NCBI RefSeq assembly: GCF_900119315.1
Contig: NZ_LT827010.1
Coordinates: 4,807,001 to 4,871,000 of the forward strand
From: Actinoplanes sp. SE50/110
Lineage (GTDB): Bacteria > Actinomycetota > Actinomycetes > Mycobacteriales > Micromonosporaceae
Reading direction: 5' to 3'
DNA length: 64,000 bases
Below, piece by piece: positions 40,534 to 49,976 of the stretch. The notes under the pieces are model-generated. The model made no database searches and had not been told where the DNA came from. It saw only the letters and a program-made list of their open reading frames with translations. Positions within the stretch are counted from its first letter, which is position 1. Each line of letters opens with the position of its first letter. Both the position numbers and the translations under genes were made by a program.

Positions 40534-43023
40534 ATGACGCTGACCGATCGCCTTCCCGGCACCGCCGAACCCGACGCCGTCTTCGAAGCCTTTCAATCCT
40601 GGGTGACGGAGCAGGGCCTCACCCTGTATCCGCATCAGGAGGAGGCGCTGATCGAGATCGCGACCGGCTCCAACGTCATCCTGAACACGCCGACCGGCTC
40701 GGGTAAGAGCCTGGTCGCGGCCGGCGCGCACTTCGCCGCCCTGGCCGACGGGCGCACCACCTTCTACACCGCCCCGATCAAGGCGCTGGTCAGCGAGAAG
40801 TTCTTCGCCCTGTGCACGATCTTCGGCGCGCACAACGTCGGCATGCTGACCGGCGACGCGAGCGTGAACGCGGACGCCCCGATCATCTGCTGCACCGCCG
40901 AGGTGCTGGCCAACCTGGCGTTGCGCGAGGGTGCCCAGGCCGATGTGGGCCAGGTGGTGATGGACGAGTTCCACTTCTACGCCGAGCCGGACCGGGGCTG
41001 GGCGTGGCAGGTGCCGCTGATCGAGCTGCCGCAGGCCCAGTTCCTGCTGATGTCCGCGACGCTGGGCGACACCACCCGGTTCGTCGACGACCTGACCCGT
41101 CGGACGGGACGGGAGACCGCGACCGTCAGCAACGCCGAGCGTCCGGTGCCGCTGCTCTTCGAGTACGCGATGTCCCCGCTGCACGAGACGATCGAGGAGC
41201 TGCTCACCACGAAGCAGGCGCCGGTCTACATCGTGCACTTCACCCAGGCGGCCGCGCTGGAGCGGGCGCAGTCGCTGATGAGCATCAACATGTGCACCCG
41301 CGACGAGAAGGACGCGATCGCCAAGGCGATCGGCAATTTCCGCTTCGCGGCCGGTTTCGGGCGTACGCTGTCGCGGCTGATCCGGCACGGCATCGGCGTG
41401 CACCACGCCGGCATGCTGCCGAAGTACCGGCGTCTGGTGGAGACCCTGGCCCAGGCCGGTCTGCTGAAGGTGATCTGCGGGACGGACACGCTCGGCGTCG
41501 GGATCAACGTGCCGATCCGCACCGTGCTGTTCACCGGCCTGTCGAAGTACGACGGGGTGAAGACCCGGCTGCTCAAGGCCCGGGAGTTCCACCAGATCGC
41601 CGGGCGCGCCGGGCGGGCCGGCTACGACACCATCGGCACGGTGATCGTGCAGGCGCCGGAGCATGTGATCGACAACGAGCGCGCCCTGGCGAAGGCCGGT
41701 GACGACCCGAAGAAGCGGCGCAAGGTGGTCCGCAAGAAGCCGCCGGAGGGTCAGATCGGCTGGGGCCGGCCCACCTTCGACCGGCTGGTCGAGGCGGATC
41801 CGGAGCCGCTCACCTCGTCGTTCCAGGTGTCGCACGCGATGCTGCTCAACGTGGTGGCCCGCGGCGGCGACCCGTACCAGGCGATGCGGCACCTGCTCAC
41901 CGACAACCACGAGGAGCCGGCCGCCCAGCGCCGGCACATCCGCCGGGCCATCGCGATCGCCCGCGCGCTGATCGCCGGCGGCGTCCTGGAACGTACCGAC
42001 GAGGGCGTCTACAAGCTGGTCGACGACCTGCAGCTGGACTTCGCGCTGAACCAGGCGCTGTCCCCGTTCGCGCTGGCCTGCCTGGAGCTGCTGGACAGGG
42101 AGGCCCCGGAGTATCCGTTAGACGTGGTCTCGGTGATCGAGGCGACCCTGGAGGACCCGCGCCAGGTGGTCTCCGCGCAACGGCAGAAGGCGCGCGGCGA
42201 GGCGGTCAACGCGATGAAGGCCGAGGGCATCGAGTACGAGGAGCGGATGGCGCTGCTCGAGGACGTGACCTGGCCGCAGCCGTTGCTGGAGCTGCTGGAG
42301 GGCGCGTACGAGACGTACCGGCGCGGCCACCCGTGGGTCGGCGACTACGAGATCAAGCCGAAGTCCGTGGTCCGCGACATGTACGAGCGGGCCATGACGT
42401 TCACCGAGTACATCTCCTTCTACGGGCTGTCCCGCTCGGAGGGGCTGGTGCTGCGCTACCTGGCCGACGCGTACCGGGCGCTGCGCCAGACCGTACCGGA
42501 GGACGCCCGCACCGAGGAGTTGGGCGACCTGATCGAGTGGCTCGGCGAGCTGGTCCGCCAGGTCGACTCCAGCCTGCTCGACGAGTGGGAGCGGCTGCGC
42601 AACCCGGGCGCGGTGATCGAGGAGGTGCGGATCGACGACAAGCCGCCCGCGGTCACCCGCAACGTGCGCGCGTTCAAGGTGCTGGTCCGCAACGCCCTGT
42701 TCCGCCGGGTCGAGCTGGCCGCCCTGGGCCGCTACGCCGAGCTCGGCGAGCTGGACGGCGAGACCTCCGGCTGGACCACGGACCGGTGGCGGGACGCGAT
42801 CGAGAGCTACTTCGACGAGTACGACGAGCTGGGCATCGGCTCGTCGGCGCGCGGCCCGCAGTTCCTGCAGATCGAGACGAGCCCGGCGATGTGGAGCGTC
42901 CGGCAGGTCTTCGAGGACCCGGCCGGCGACCGGGACTGGGGCATCGACGCCACGATCGACCTCGCCGAGTCCGACGAGATCGGCGGCGCGGCGATCCGGA
43001 TCGTCGCGGTCGGCCCGCACTGA
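40534..43023 (+). CDS. Ski2-like DEAD/DEAH-box RNA helicase with DUF3516 domain
   Basis: This 829-residue helicase has motif I TPTGSGKS (residue 53), motif Ia APIKALVSEKF, motif II MDEFHFYAE (near 143, DEVH-like), motif III MSAT and motif VI QIAGRAGRAGYD. The C-terminal ~450 residues are DUF3516. This domain pair is found mainly in actinobacteria and in some helicases of RNA processing. The role is RNA remodelling in the cytosol; the targets are unknown. The gene is intact and of normal length. Confidence 0.92.
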   Translation: MTLTDRLPGTAEPDAVFEAFQSWVTEQGLTLYPHQEEALIEIATGSNVILNTPTGSGKSLVAAGAHFAALADGRTTFYTAPIKALVSEKFFALCTIFGAHNVGMLTGDASVNADAPIICCTAEVLANLALREGAQADVGQVVMDEFHFYAEPDRGWAWQVPLIELPQAQFLLMSATLGDTTRFVDDLTRRTGRETATVSNAERPVPLLFEYAMSPLHETIEELLTTKQAPVYIVHFTQAAALERAQSLMSINMCTRDEKDAIAKAIGNFRFAAGFGRTLSRLIRHGIGVHHAGMLPKYRRLVETLAQAGLLKVICGTDTLGVGINVPIRTVLFTGLSKYDGVKTRLLKAREFHQIAGRAGRAGYDTIGTVIVQAPEHVIDNERALAKAGDDPKKRRKVVRKKPPEGQIGWGRPTFDRLVEADPEPLTSSFQVSHAMLLNVVARGGDPYQAMRHLLTDNHEEPAAQRRHIRRAIAIARALIAGGVLERTDEGVYKLVDDLQLDFALNQALSPFALACLELLDREAPEYPLDVVSVIEATLEDPRQVVSAQRQKARGEAVNAMKAEGIEYEERMALLEDVTWPQPLLELLEGAYETYRRGHPWVGDYEIKPKSVVRDMYERAMTFTEYISFYGLSRSEGLVLRYLADAYRALRQTVPEDARTEELGDLIEWLGELVRQVDSSLLDEWERLRNPGAVIEEVRIDDKPPAVTRNVRAFKVLVRNALFRRVELAALGRYAELGELDGETSGWTTDRWRDAIESYFDEYDELGIGSSARGPQFLQIETSPAMWSVRQVFEDPAGDRDWGIDATIDLAESDEIGGAAIRIVAVGPH

Positions 43024-43074
43024 CCGGTACGGGCATGTACCGCACCGCGGTGCATGCCCGCCTAGCGTCGGGGC

Positions 43075-44286
43075 ATGACGCCTCGACCCTCCGCCGACCC
43101 GGCGATCGGCGACCGGATCCGGGACCGCCGCCTGCGGCGTGGCTGGAGCATCCGGTTCGCCGCGAGCCGTGCCGGTGTCTCACACGCCACCTGGAGCCGG
43201 ATCGAGCGCGGCCGGCAGGCCGCCGACAACCGGTTCATGCTCGCCGATCTGGCCGCCGCCCTGGACTGTTCCCCCGCCGAGCTGGCCGGGACGGCGGTGC
43301 CGGCCGGGGATCGGGAGGCGGTCGCCGCGCACGCCGCCGTGCACGCCGTCCGCCAGGCCCTGGTCGACCTGGACCTGACCGCGACGCCTGCCTCACTTCC
43401 GGCACTCCCGTCGCTCCCGGAACTGACCCGGACGGCCGCGCTGCTGGACACGCTGCGGCAGGCCTGCGACTACGCCGGCGCCGGACGGCTGCTGCCCGGG
43501 CTGCTCCGCGGCCTGCACGCCGCGACCGGCTCCGAGCAGCGGCCGGCCGCCCTGCGGCTGCTCTGCGAGGTCACCTTCATCGCCTCGTCGGTGCTGCGCA
43601 ATCTCGGCCATCCGGCCGAGGCATGGCTGGGCGCGGAACGCTGCCGGGACGCGGCCGAGGCGGCGCGGGATCCGATCCTGCGGGGGTACGCCGGTTATTC
43701 GCGAGCCGCCGCGGCCGGCGCGTGCGGCTCCTACGACCGCGCGTACACGCTCGCCGCGCAGGCGGTGGACGAGCTGCGCCCGCACGCGGCCCGGGCCGGC
43801 TGGCCGGAGATGACCGGCTCGCTGCAGCTGATCTGCGCGGACAGCAGCCGCGGCCGGAAACGCTCCGACGACAGCCGGGCCTGGCTCACCGAGGCCGCCG
43901 CGCTGGCCGCCCGCACCGGGGAGACCACCACGCTCGGCCTGTACTTCGGCCCGACCAACGTGAACGTGTGGCGGGTCGGCATCGAATCCGACGGCGACGA
44001 GCCGGGCCGGGCGGTGGCGATCGCCCGGGAGACCGATCCGGCGGTGCTGCCGGTCGGGTTCCGGCAGGTGTTCTTCTATGCCGACACGGCGCGCGCCCTG
44101 ACCCGGCTGCGTCACCGGGACCGGGAGGCGATCCGGTTCCTGCTCACCGCGGAACGGGTGGCGCCGCAGCACGTGCACACGTCGTCGCTGGTCCAGGAGA
44201 CCGCGCGGGCACTGCTGGACCGGTCGCGCCGGGCGGCCGGCGGCACCGAGCTGCGTGCCCTGTGCGAACGCCTGCGGATCGGCTGA
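43075..44286 (+). CDS. XRE-family transcriptional regulator with TPR-like C-terminal region
   Basis: This 403-residue protein has an N-terminal helix-turn-helix (GDRIRDRRLRRGWSIRFAAS, RAGVSHATWSRIERGRQAAD) over residues 10-65. A long all-alpha C-terminal region follows (for example CDYAGAGRLLPGLLRGLHAA) resembling tetratricopeptide-like sensors of actinobacterial regulators. Its target is not obvious; it ends 4 bp from the convergent ParB-like gene. Confidence 0.87.
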   Translation: MTPRPSADPAIGDRIRDRRLRRGWSIRFAASRAGVSHATWSRIERGRQAADNRFMLADLAAALDCSPAELAGTAVPAGDREAVAAHAAVHAVRQALVDLDLTATPASLPALPSLPELTRTAALLDTLRQACDYAGAGRLLPGLLRGLHAATGSEQRPAALRLLCEVTFIASSVLRNLGHPAEAWLGAERCRDAAEAARDPILRGYAGYSRAAAAGACGSYDRAYTLAAQAVDELRPHAARAGWPEMTGSLQLICADSSRGRKRSDDSRAWLTEAAALAARTGETTTLGLYFGPTNVNVWRVGIESDGDEPGRAVAIARETDPAVLPVGFRQVFFYADTARALTRLRHRDREAIRFLLTAERVAPQHVHTSSLVQETARALLDRSRRAAGGTELRALCERLRIG

Positions 44287-44289
44287 CCG

Positions 44290-44850
44290 TCACCCCGGAT
44301 CGGCCCCGGTCACCTCGGTGATCGACTCCACGGTCAGCCGGATCCCGGCCTCGGCGGCGCGGATCACCAGCTCGTCGCCGAGCGCCCGGTCCCTCCCGTC
44401 CGGGCAGTGCCACCAGCCGGAGACCCGACCGTCACCGGGGAACATCACGTCACAGTTGGTCCAGCCACCGGCGAACGGGAACGACCACAGCACCTTGGTC
44501 AGCCGGTCCACGACCGCGGCGCTGAGCGCCTCGGCGCCGAGAACCACGAGAACCCGCCGTTTCTCCGGCAGATCCGCGTAGGTGTCGGCGACGTCCAGCG
44601 CCGACTGCCGATTCAGCACCGCGGCGGCGATCCGGTGCATCCCGTTGAGAATGTCGCGGTCCTGCTGGTCGACGACGATCGGTTCGGCGAAATCGCCGTG
44701 CGCGACGAGTTCGGACCGGAGCAGGTCGACGATCCGGGCGTCGTCGGGGTCGGCCAGCAGATCGGGGATGGCCTGCTCCCACGTGTCACCGCCGACCGCG
44801 GGACGGTAGAAGGAGAGGATCTCCGCGAGCGTCACCCGGCGCACCGTCAC
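44290..44850 (-). CDS. ParB-like domain protein, unknown function
   Basis: This is a protein of about 186 residues. The segment PIVVDQQDRDILNGMHRIAA resembles the ParB/sulfiredoxin-fold nucleotide-binding motif (GxHR-type), but the rest has no match I can name. The C-terminal half has LPEKRRVLVVLGAEALSAAV and a Trp-rich block (GWTNCD, VSGWWHCPDG). The GTG at 44850 is used; the long frame upstream is not protein-like. A role as a standalone CTPase/nuclease-fold enzyme is possible but unproven. Confidence 0.6.
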   Translation of the reverse strand: MTVRRVTLAEILSFYRPAVGGDTWEQAIPDLLADPDDARIVDLLRSELVAHGDFAEPIVVDQQDRDILNGMHRIAAAVLNRQSALDVADTYADLPEKRRVLVVLGAEALSAAVVDRLTKVLWSFPFAGGWTNCDVMFPGDGRVSGWWHCPDGRDRALGDELVIRAAEAGIRLTVESITEVTGADPG

Positions 44851-45113
44851 AGGAAAAAGGCTGTCACAGCGGCGCGGATCCTGCCTATTCACCAAAAGGA
44901 GAACAGAAAAGCCACCGATTGGTGGACCGGAATACGGGCCGATCCGGTGCGGGCGGCCGGGGTGCGCGGCGGCAATCGTGCCGGAATGGAACCGTCGACC
45001 ATAGCGGAATGCGTCCGGCGCGGTGCGCGGTCCCACCCGGATCCGCCACGCTGTCGGGCGAGCGTCGTCAGGAATCGGCTCCGGGGCGCGGCCGTTGATC
45101 GTACGGTGACCGG

Positions 45114-46592
45114 GTGGGTGACGAGGCGGCCGAGTACTACGACCGGATGCTGGTGGACGCGGAGTGGGGCGAGGCGTTCTGCCTGACCATGGTCCGCGGC
45201 CTGGCCGAGGCCGACCTGATCACCGCGTTCGGCGGCGACCCGGCGGCCGTGCTGCCGCAGGCCGAGCTCGCCCAGATCCTGGACACGTTCCCGCACGGCG
45301 CGGAACCGGCCACCCTGGTCGTCACCAGCCTCGGCGGGTGGCGGTTCGGCATCGAGGTCAACGGCGGCCAGGGCAACCGGCCGGAGGTGCTGCGCCGGGC
45401 GGCCGAGGCCGGCGACGGCACGGCGCTCAGCGTCTTCCGGGACGTCCGCGGCCGCTCCGAGTTCACGCTGGTCCGCGACGGGCGCACGATGGTGGTGCTG
45501 GACCAGGTGCGGCCGCAGCGGCGGTCCGGGGAGGAGCCGGGGCTGCTCGACGAACACGTCGGCCGGCTGCCCTTCGGCCACCAGGACGACATCATTCCCG
45601 AGGCGGCCGGTCTGGCCCTGGCGGAGCGGCTCACCGGCGTACGGCTGCCTCCCGATCTTCTGGACCGGGATCTGCCCGGCGTGGTGTTGACTCCGGTGCC
45701 CGACGATCTCGTCCCGGAGGGCGGGCGCGGCCTGGCCGCGCTCGACCATCCGTTCCTGCGGCGGATGCTCGCCGAACCGACCGCGGCGAACGTGCCGGCG
45801 ATGGCCGCGTTCCGGGCGCGACTGATCGCCGAGGACGCCGGGCTGATCGGCGAACCCGCGGTGCGGGAGACGCTGAAAGCTCTGGAAGCCGGACGTGAAC
45901 CGGCGCCGGAACTCCGGGCCCGGCTGCGGGACCTGCACGAACGCGACGATCCGCAGGTGATGAACGCGGTGCGGGACATCGCCGCGGCGGCTTTCCCCGC
46001 CGATGGGGACCGGTTCGGGACCGCGTACGCGATCCGGGACAGCGATCGCAGCCTGCAGGCGACGGTGCTGCGGCGGTGCGCCCAGCGGGCACTGCGGGAC
46101 GCGCCGCCCCGGCCGGTGATGCCGGCCCCGAGCCCGGCGGTGTCCTCGGCGTACGCGGCGGTGGCCAAACAGTTCGCCACCTGGGACCCGGATAAGCAGC
46201 GGCGGGTGACCCGGTGGCTGGCGCGGCGGGCGTTCGAGGTGGCCGGGCTGGACACCCTGGACTGGGCGCGGCCCGCGCTGGAGGCGCTCGATCGCGGGGC
46301 GCCGCTGCCGTTCCCGGACCGGCGGGCGGTGTTCCGGCTGATCTCCGCGGCGGCGCTGGTGACCGCGGCGACCGGCCTGCCGCTGGACCGGCTGGAAGAC
46401 CGGCTCACCGAGGAGCAGCGGGCCGACCTGCGAGAACGCATCGACCGTGCACCGATGGCGGTGATCACGATCTTCAACACCGCCGACCCGGACCCGGCGC
46501 GGGCGCTGGCCGACACGTTCGCCACGGCGCTGGACACCTTCCACGGACGCACCGGCGAACTGCTGGTGGAGATGCACGCCCGGTTCGCCTGA
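45114..46592 (+). CDS. DUF6461 family protein
   Basis: This 492-residue cytosolic protein starts from GTG 45114. The N-terminal part WGEAFCLTMVRGLAEADLIT, with VVTSLGGWRFGIEVNGGQGN, matches DUF6461, a family abundant in Actinoplanes and Streptomyces and of unknown function. The remaining ~250 residues are helical and Arg-rich, with no recognised motif. It is separated by about 95 bp from the downstream methyltransferase. Confidence 0.72.
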   Translation: MGDEAAEYYDRMLVDAEWGEAFCLTMVRGLAEADLITAFGGDPAAVLPQAELAQILDTFPHGAEPATLVVTSLGGWRFGIEVNGGQGNRPEVLRRAAEAGDGTALSVFRDVRGRSEFTLVRDGRTMVVLDQVRPQRRSGEEPGLLDEHVGRLPFGHQDDIIPEAAGLALAERLTGVRLPPDLLDRDLPGVVLTPVPDDLVPEGGRGLAALDHPFLRRMLAEPTAANVPAMAAFRARLIAEDAGLIGEPAVRETLKALEAGREPAPELRARLRDLHERDDPQVMNAVRDIAAAAFPADGDRFGTAYAIRDSDRSLQATVLRRCAQRALRDAPPRPVMPAPSPAVSSAYAAVAKQFATWDPDKQRRVTRWLARRAFEVAGLDTLDWARPALEALDRGAPLPFPDRRAVFRLISAAALVTAATGLPLDRLEDRLTEEQRADLRERIDRAPMAVITIFNTADPDPARALADTFATALDTFHGRTGELLVEMHARFA

Positions 46593-46687
46593 CCCGTCTC
46601 CACGCCGCTGTCCGTTTCGGACCCGAGGTGACGTACTACGATGCTTGCGGATCTTCGGTGAGGCTTCGTGGTTCGTGGGGAGACGTC

Positions 46688-47506
46688 GTGAGCGACCGGC
46701 GCAGCGCATTGGATCGGATCGACACCACGGTGGCGCACCCGGCCCGGCGCTACAACTACCTGCTCGGCGGCAAGGACAACTTCGCCGCCGACCGGGCCTC
46801 GGCCGAGGCGATCGAGAAAGCGATGCCGGCCATCCGGCTGGCCGCCCTGGAGAACCGGGCGTTCCTGCAGCGGGCCGTCAAGTTCCTGGCCGAGCGCGGC
46901 ATCCGGCAGTTCCTCGACATCGGCACCGGCATCCCGACCGCGGACAACACGCACGAGGTCGCCCAGCGGATCGACCCGGCCGCCCGGATCGTCTACGTCG
47001 ACAACGACCCGATCGTGCTCACCCACGCCCGGGCGCTGCTCACCAGCACCCCCGAGGGCGTCACCGCCTACATCGACGCCGACCTGCGCGACCCGCGCAC
47101 CATCCTCGACGACCCGGAGGTGCGCGCCACCCTCGACTGGGACCGGCCGATCGCGGTCATGATGGTCGCGGTGCTGCACTTCATCCGCGACGACGAGGAC
47201 CCGCAGGGCGTGGTCGACACCATCCTGGACGCGCTGCCGCCCGGCAGCTATGTGGTCGCCTCCCACTCCACGTGGGAGTATCTGCCGGCCGACGCGATCG
47301 CCGCGCTGGAGGCCGCCAACGCCGACGGCCGGTTCCGCGCCCGCACCGGCGAGCAGCTCGGCAAACTCTTCCAGCGGCTCGACCTGCTGGAGCCCGGCGT
47401 GCAGTCGGTGTCCGAGTGGTGGCCGCAGGAGGCGTCGCAGCCCCGGCCGTCGATCGAGGACGTCGCCTTCAACGCGATCGTGGGACAGGTCCGCGCCCGG
47501 GGGTGA
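46688..47506 (+). CDS. SAM-dependent methyltransferase (PF04672/DUF574 family)
   Basis: This 272-residue protein has PARRYNYLLGGKDNFAADR near the N-terminus, the family hallmark, then QFLDIGTGIPTADNTHEVAQ as motif I and VVASHSTWEYLP in the C-terminal part. This actinobacterial family is called S-adenosyl methyltransferase; substrates are unknown. The GTG at 46688 follows GGGGAGA. It is closely followed (72 bp) by the Thr-rich membrane protein. Confidence 0.88.
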   Translation: MSDRRSALDRIDTTVAHPARRYNYLLGGKDNFAADRASAEAIEKAMPAIRLAALENRAFLQRAVKFLAERGIRQFLDIGTGIPTADNTHEVAQRIDPAARIVYVDNDPIVLTHARALLTSTPEGVTAYIDADLRDPRTILDDPEVRATLDWDRPIAVMMVAVLHFIRDDEDPQGVVDTILDALPPGSYVVASHSTWEYLPADAIAALEAANADGRFRARTGEQLGKLFQRLDLLEPGVQSVSEWWPQEASQPRPSIEDVAFNAIVGQVRARG

Positions 47507-47578
47507 TCCCTGTTGGCGAGGCGTCAACGAGACGGTACCGTCCTCGGGAAAACAGTGCGGCGCCCCGAGGAGACGTGT

Positions 47579-49006
47579 GTGGAGCAGGCCGGCCGGGAGG
47601 AAACCCGGCTGCGGATCGCCCGTTACCTGGACAGCCCGGCACCGTCCGCGCCACCACTGACCGCATCGGCGTCAACCGGGACTGCATCGGCGTCAGGCGA
47701 TGCACCATCCCCGCCGGCCGGTGCTCCGCCCACGTCGTCCGCGGCCGGGCCCACGTCGGCGGCTGACACATCGACGTCGTCCGCCACCGCAGCGACGTCA
47801 GCAGCCACCGGGGCCAGGCTGCCTGCCACCACAGCGACGTCAGCAGCCACCGGGTCCACGCTGCCTGCCACCACAGCGACGTCGACCGCCACCGGGTCCA
47901 CGCTGCCTGCCACCACAGCGACGTCGACCGCCACCGGGTCCACGCTGCCTGCCACCACAGCGACGTCGACCGCCACCAGGTCCACGCTGCCTGCCACCGC
48001 GTCGACGGCTACCGCCTCATTCGATCGGCGCCTGCCGAACATCGCCGACTACTGGCCGGATGCCCCCGGCCGCCGGAAAGCCGGCTGGCAGGGTCTGCTC
48101 CCGGGTGCGGGTCGCCGGCAGGGCCCACTCCCGGGCGGGGGCGGCGACCACAGCGCCGGCAGCCGCCATCCTGACCGGCGGCCGGCTACCGGCCGCGGTA
48201 GCGACATTCCGGATTCGTCTCCCTCGTCCCGGCGCCGGCGCCGTCGGCCGGTCATCCTCGCCGGGGTCCTCGCGCTGCTGGTCATCATCGGATCGGTATT
48301 GCTCGCCCGCCCACTCACCAACTCGGACATCCATCAGCGCGCGGCGCCCGTCGTGCCGCCCCTGCCGAGTCAGGTGGTCATTCCGCTCGAACCCAGGCCC
48401 ACCCCGTCGTCCGTCGCGCCGAGCCATGCGCCCAGCATCCCGGTGATCCCGGTCCGGACCACGGCCGCCGCCCGGTTCGAACTGGTCACCGGAGTCACCG
48501 ACCTTTCGGTCCGCACCGCCCGGCTGGACGGCGACTTCAAGGTCAGCGGACCGGCGGACAGCGCCTTCGACGACGGCGTGCTGCGGCTCAGCGGCAACGG
48601 CGACGGCTCCGGCCCGGTCGAGGTCCAGTTGAGCGACCAGCGGGTGTGGCGCCTGCGGATCGGCGCCGGCACCAAATCGGTCACCCTGAACCTAGGCGCG
48701 GGCACGATCAGCCGCATCGACCTGAACGGCGGCGCCGAACGCATCGACATCACCCTCGGCCGCCTGGCCGCAACCCTGCCGATCCGGATGGCGGGCGGGG
48801 TGAGCACCTGGCAGATCCGCACCGCCGGCGAGATACCGGTCAAGGTGACAGTCGGGCAGGGCGCCGGCGACATCGCCTTCTACGGCAACCATCAGGGCGG
48901 CATCGGCGCCGGCGCCACCCTGCGCTCCGGTGACTTCACCGCCGGCCCCGCCCTCGACATCACCGCCACCGCCGGCCTGGGCACCCTCGACATCGCCCGA
49001 GCCTGA
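47579..49006 (+). CDS. Thr/Ala-rich single-pass membrane protein with intragenic repeats
   Basis: This is a 475-residue protein. The N-terminal cytosolic part contains a Ser/Thr/Ala-rich region with four full 14-residue repeats (LPATTATSTATGST) and a fifth partial one. A basic segment (SRRRRRRPVILAG) opens a membrane helix near residue 250. The outer C-terminal ~200 residues are beta-rich (TLNLGAGTISRIDLNGGAER) like DUF4097-type parallel-beta proteins. GTG 47579 has GAGGAG six bases upstream. Function is unknown. Confidence 0.7.
   Translation: MEQAGREETRLRIARYLDSPAPSAPPLTASASTGTASASGDAPSPPAGAPPTSSAAGPTSAADTSTSSATAATSAATGARLPATTATSAATGSTLPATTATSTATGSTLPATTATSTATGSTLPATTATSTATRSTLPATASTATASFDRRLPNIADYWPDAPGRRKAGWQGLLPGAGRRQGPLPGGGGDHSAGSRHPDRRPATGRGSDIPDSSPSSRRRRRRPVILAGVLALLVIIGSVLLARPLTNSDIHQRAAPVVPPLPSQVVIPLEPRPTPSSVAPSHAPSIPVIPVRTTAAARFELVTGVTDLSVRTARLDGDFKVSGPADSAFDDGVLRLSGNGDGSGPVEVQLSDQRVWRLRIGAGTKSVTLNLGAGTISRIDLNGGAERIDITLGRLAATLPIRMAGGVSTWQIRTAGEIPVKVTVGQGAGDIAFYGNHQGGIGAGATLRSGDFTAGPALDITATAGLGTLDIARA
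47819..47986. repeat. four 42-bp in-frame tandem repeats
   Basis: Units at 47819, 47861, 47903 and 47945 encode LPATTATSTATGST-type 14-mers; a partial fifth follows. The copies differ by single bases, and the 42-bp length keeps the frame. Confidence 0.92.
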
Positions 49007-49267
49007 CCGGCACCGGCCCGCGCCCTCCGCAGCCCTCCCTTTGCGTTCACCCAGGGATTCGAATGGGACGACTTTCGGCACCCTCCCGCCCCGGCGCCTC
49101 CCCTCGACCGCCGGGCCGGCACCAGTACCTCCCCTCGACCACCGGCCCGGCACCCCACCGCACCGCACCGCACCGCCTCAACCCCGCTCCGGCGCCTCCC
49201 CTCGACCGCCGGCCGGCACCCTCCCGCACCAGCACGCTTCTATCCCGCCCCGGTGGTCCGTCGCTCC

Positions 49268-49897
49268 TCAGCTCAGTGCTTTCTCCGCGGCGGCGAAGGT
49301 CTCCGCGTACTCCGCGAAGAGGGTTTCACCGACCGCCACGGGATCTTCGCCGGCCAGCACGCGAGCGGCGGCCCGGAAGTAGACCGTCCGGTAGGCGGCG
49401 ACGGTGACCGCCGCGGCCAGCCGGAGCCGCAGTTCCCCCTCGCCCCCGCCCCTCCCGCTGCTCTCCCGGGCGAGCTCGACCAACAGATCCTCCAACTCCT
49501 GCTGGAACTCACGGACCCGTGCCTGCAGCGCCGGTGAACCGACCACCACCCGGTAGAACCCGGCGTGCCCCCGACCCGGGTAGGCGCTCAACGGGTGACC
49601 GGCGGCCAGCAGGTCGAACACGACACCCCGGAAGGCGGCGAGCACACTCGTCCCCTCCGGACGGTTGCGGACCGCCTCGGTGGTCAGCGCGAGCAGCTCG
49701 GGCAACCGGTCGAGGAACAGGTCCTCCTTGCGCGGGAAGTAGTTGAACACCGTCTTCTCCGAGACGCCGGCCGCGGCGGCCACCTCGGCGACGGTCACCA
49801 GGTCGAAGCCCCGCTGGACGAACATCTCCGTCGCCACGCCGGAGATCAGCTCGCGGGTCTGGCGCTTCTTGCGCTCCCGCAGTCCCATTTCGGTCAC
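49268..49897 (-). CDS. TetR-family transcriptional regulator
   Basis: This 209-residue repressor has the canonical TetR helix-turn-helix: KRQTRELISGVATEMFVQRG, FDLVTVAEVAAAAGVSEKTV, FNYFPRKEDLF. The C-terminal ligand domain is unremarkable. It is divergent from an FAD-dependent monooxygenase 79 bp away, which it probably represses. The short, AT-richer gap has AAAAGT...ACTTTT arms. GTG 49897 or ATG 49888 are both possible starts. Confidence 0.88.
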   Translation of the reverse strand: MTEMGLRERKKRQTRELISGVATEMFVQRGFDLVTVAEVAAAAGVSEKTVFNYFPRKEDLFLDRLPELLALTTEAVRNRPEGTSVLAAFRGVVFDLLAAGHPLSAYPGRGHAGFYRVVVGSPALQARVREFQQELEDLLVELARESSGRGGGEGELRLRLAAAVTVAAYRTVYFRAAARVLAGEDPVAVGETLFAEYAETFAAAEKALS

Positions 49898-49976
49898 AGC
49901 AAAAGTTTACTTGCTAGAACCTTTTAGTGGCAGTACTTTTCTGGTGACAGTGAAAAGGGGAGGACGGGGGACGACG

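Noticed and set aside
49898..49976. TetR operator in the 49.9-kb divergent gap
   Set aside because: AAAAGT/ACTTTT arms are short and AT-rich with no longer dyad; not enough to call a site.
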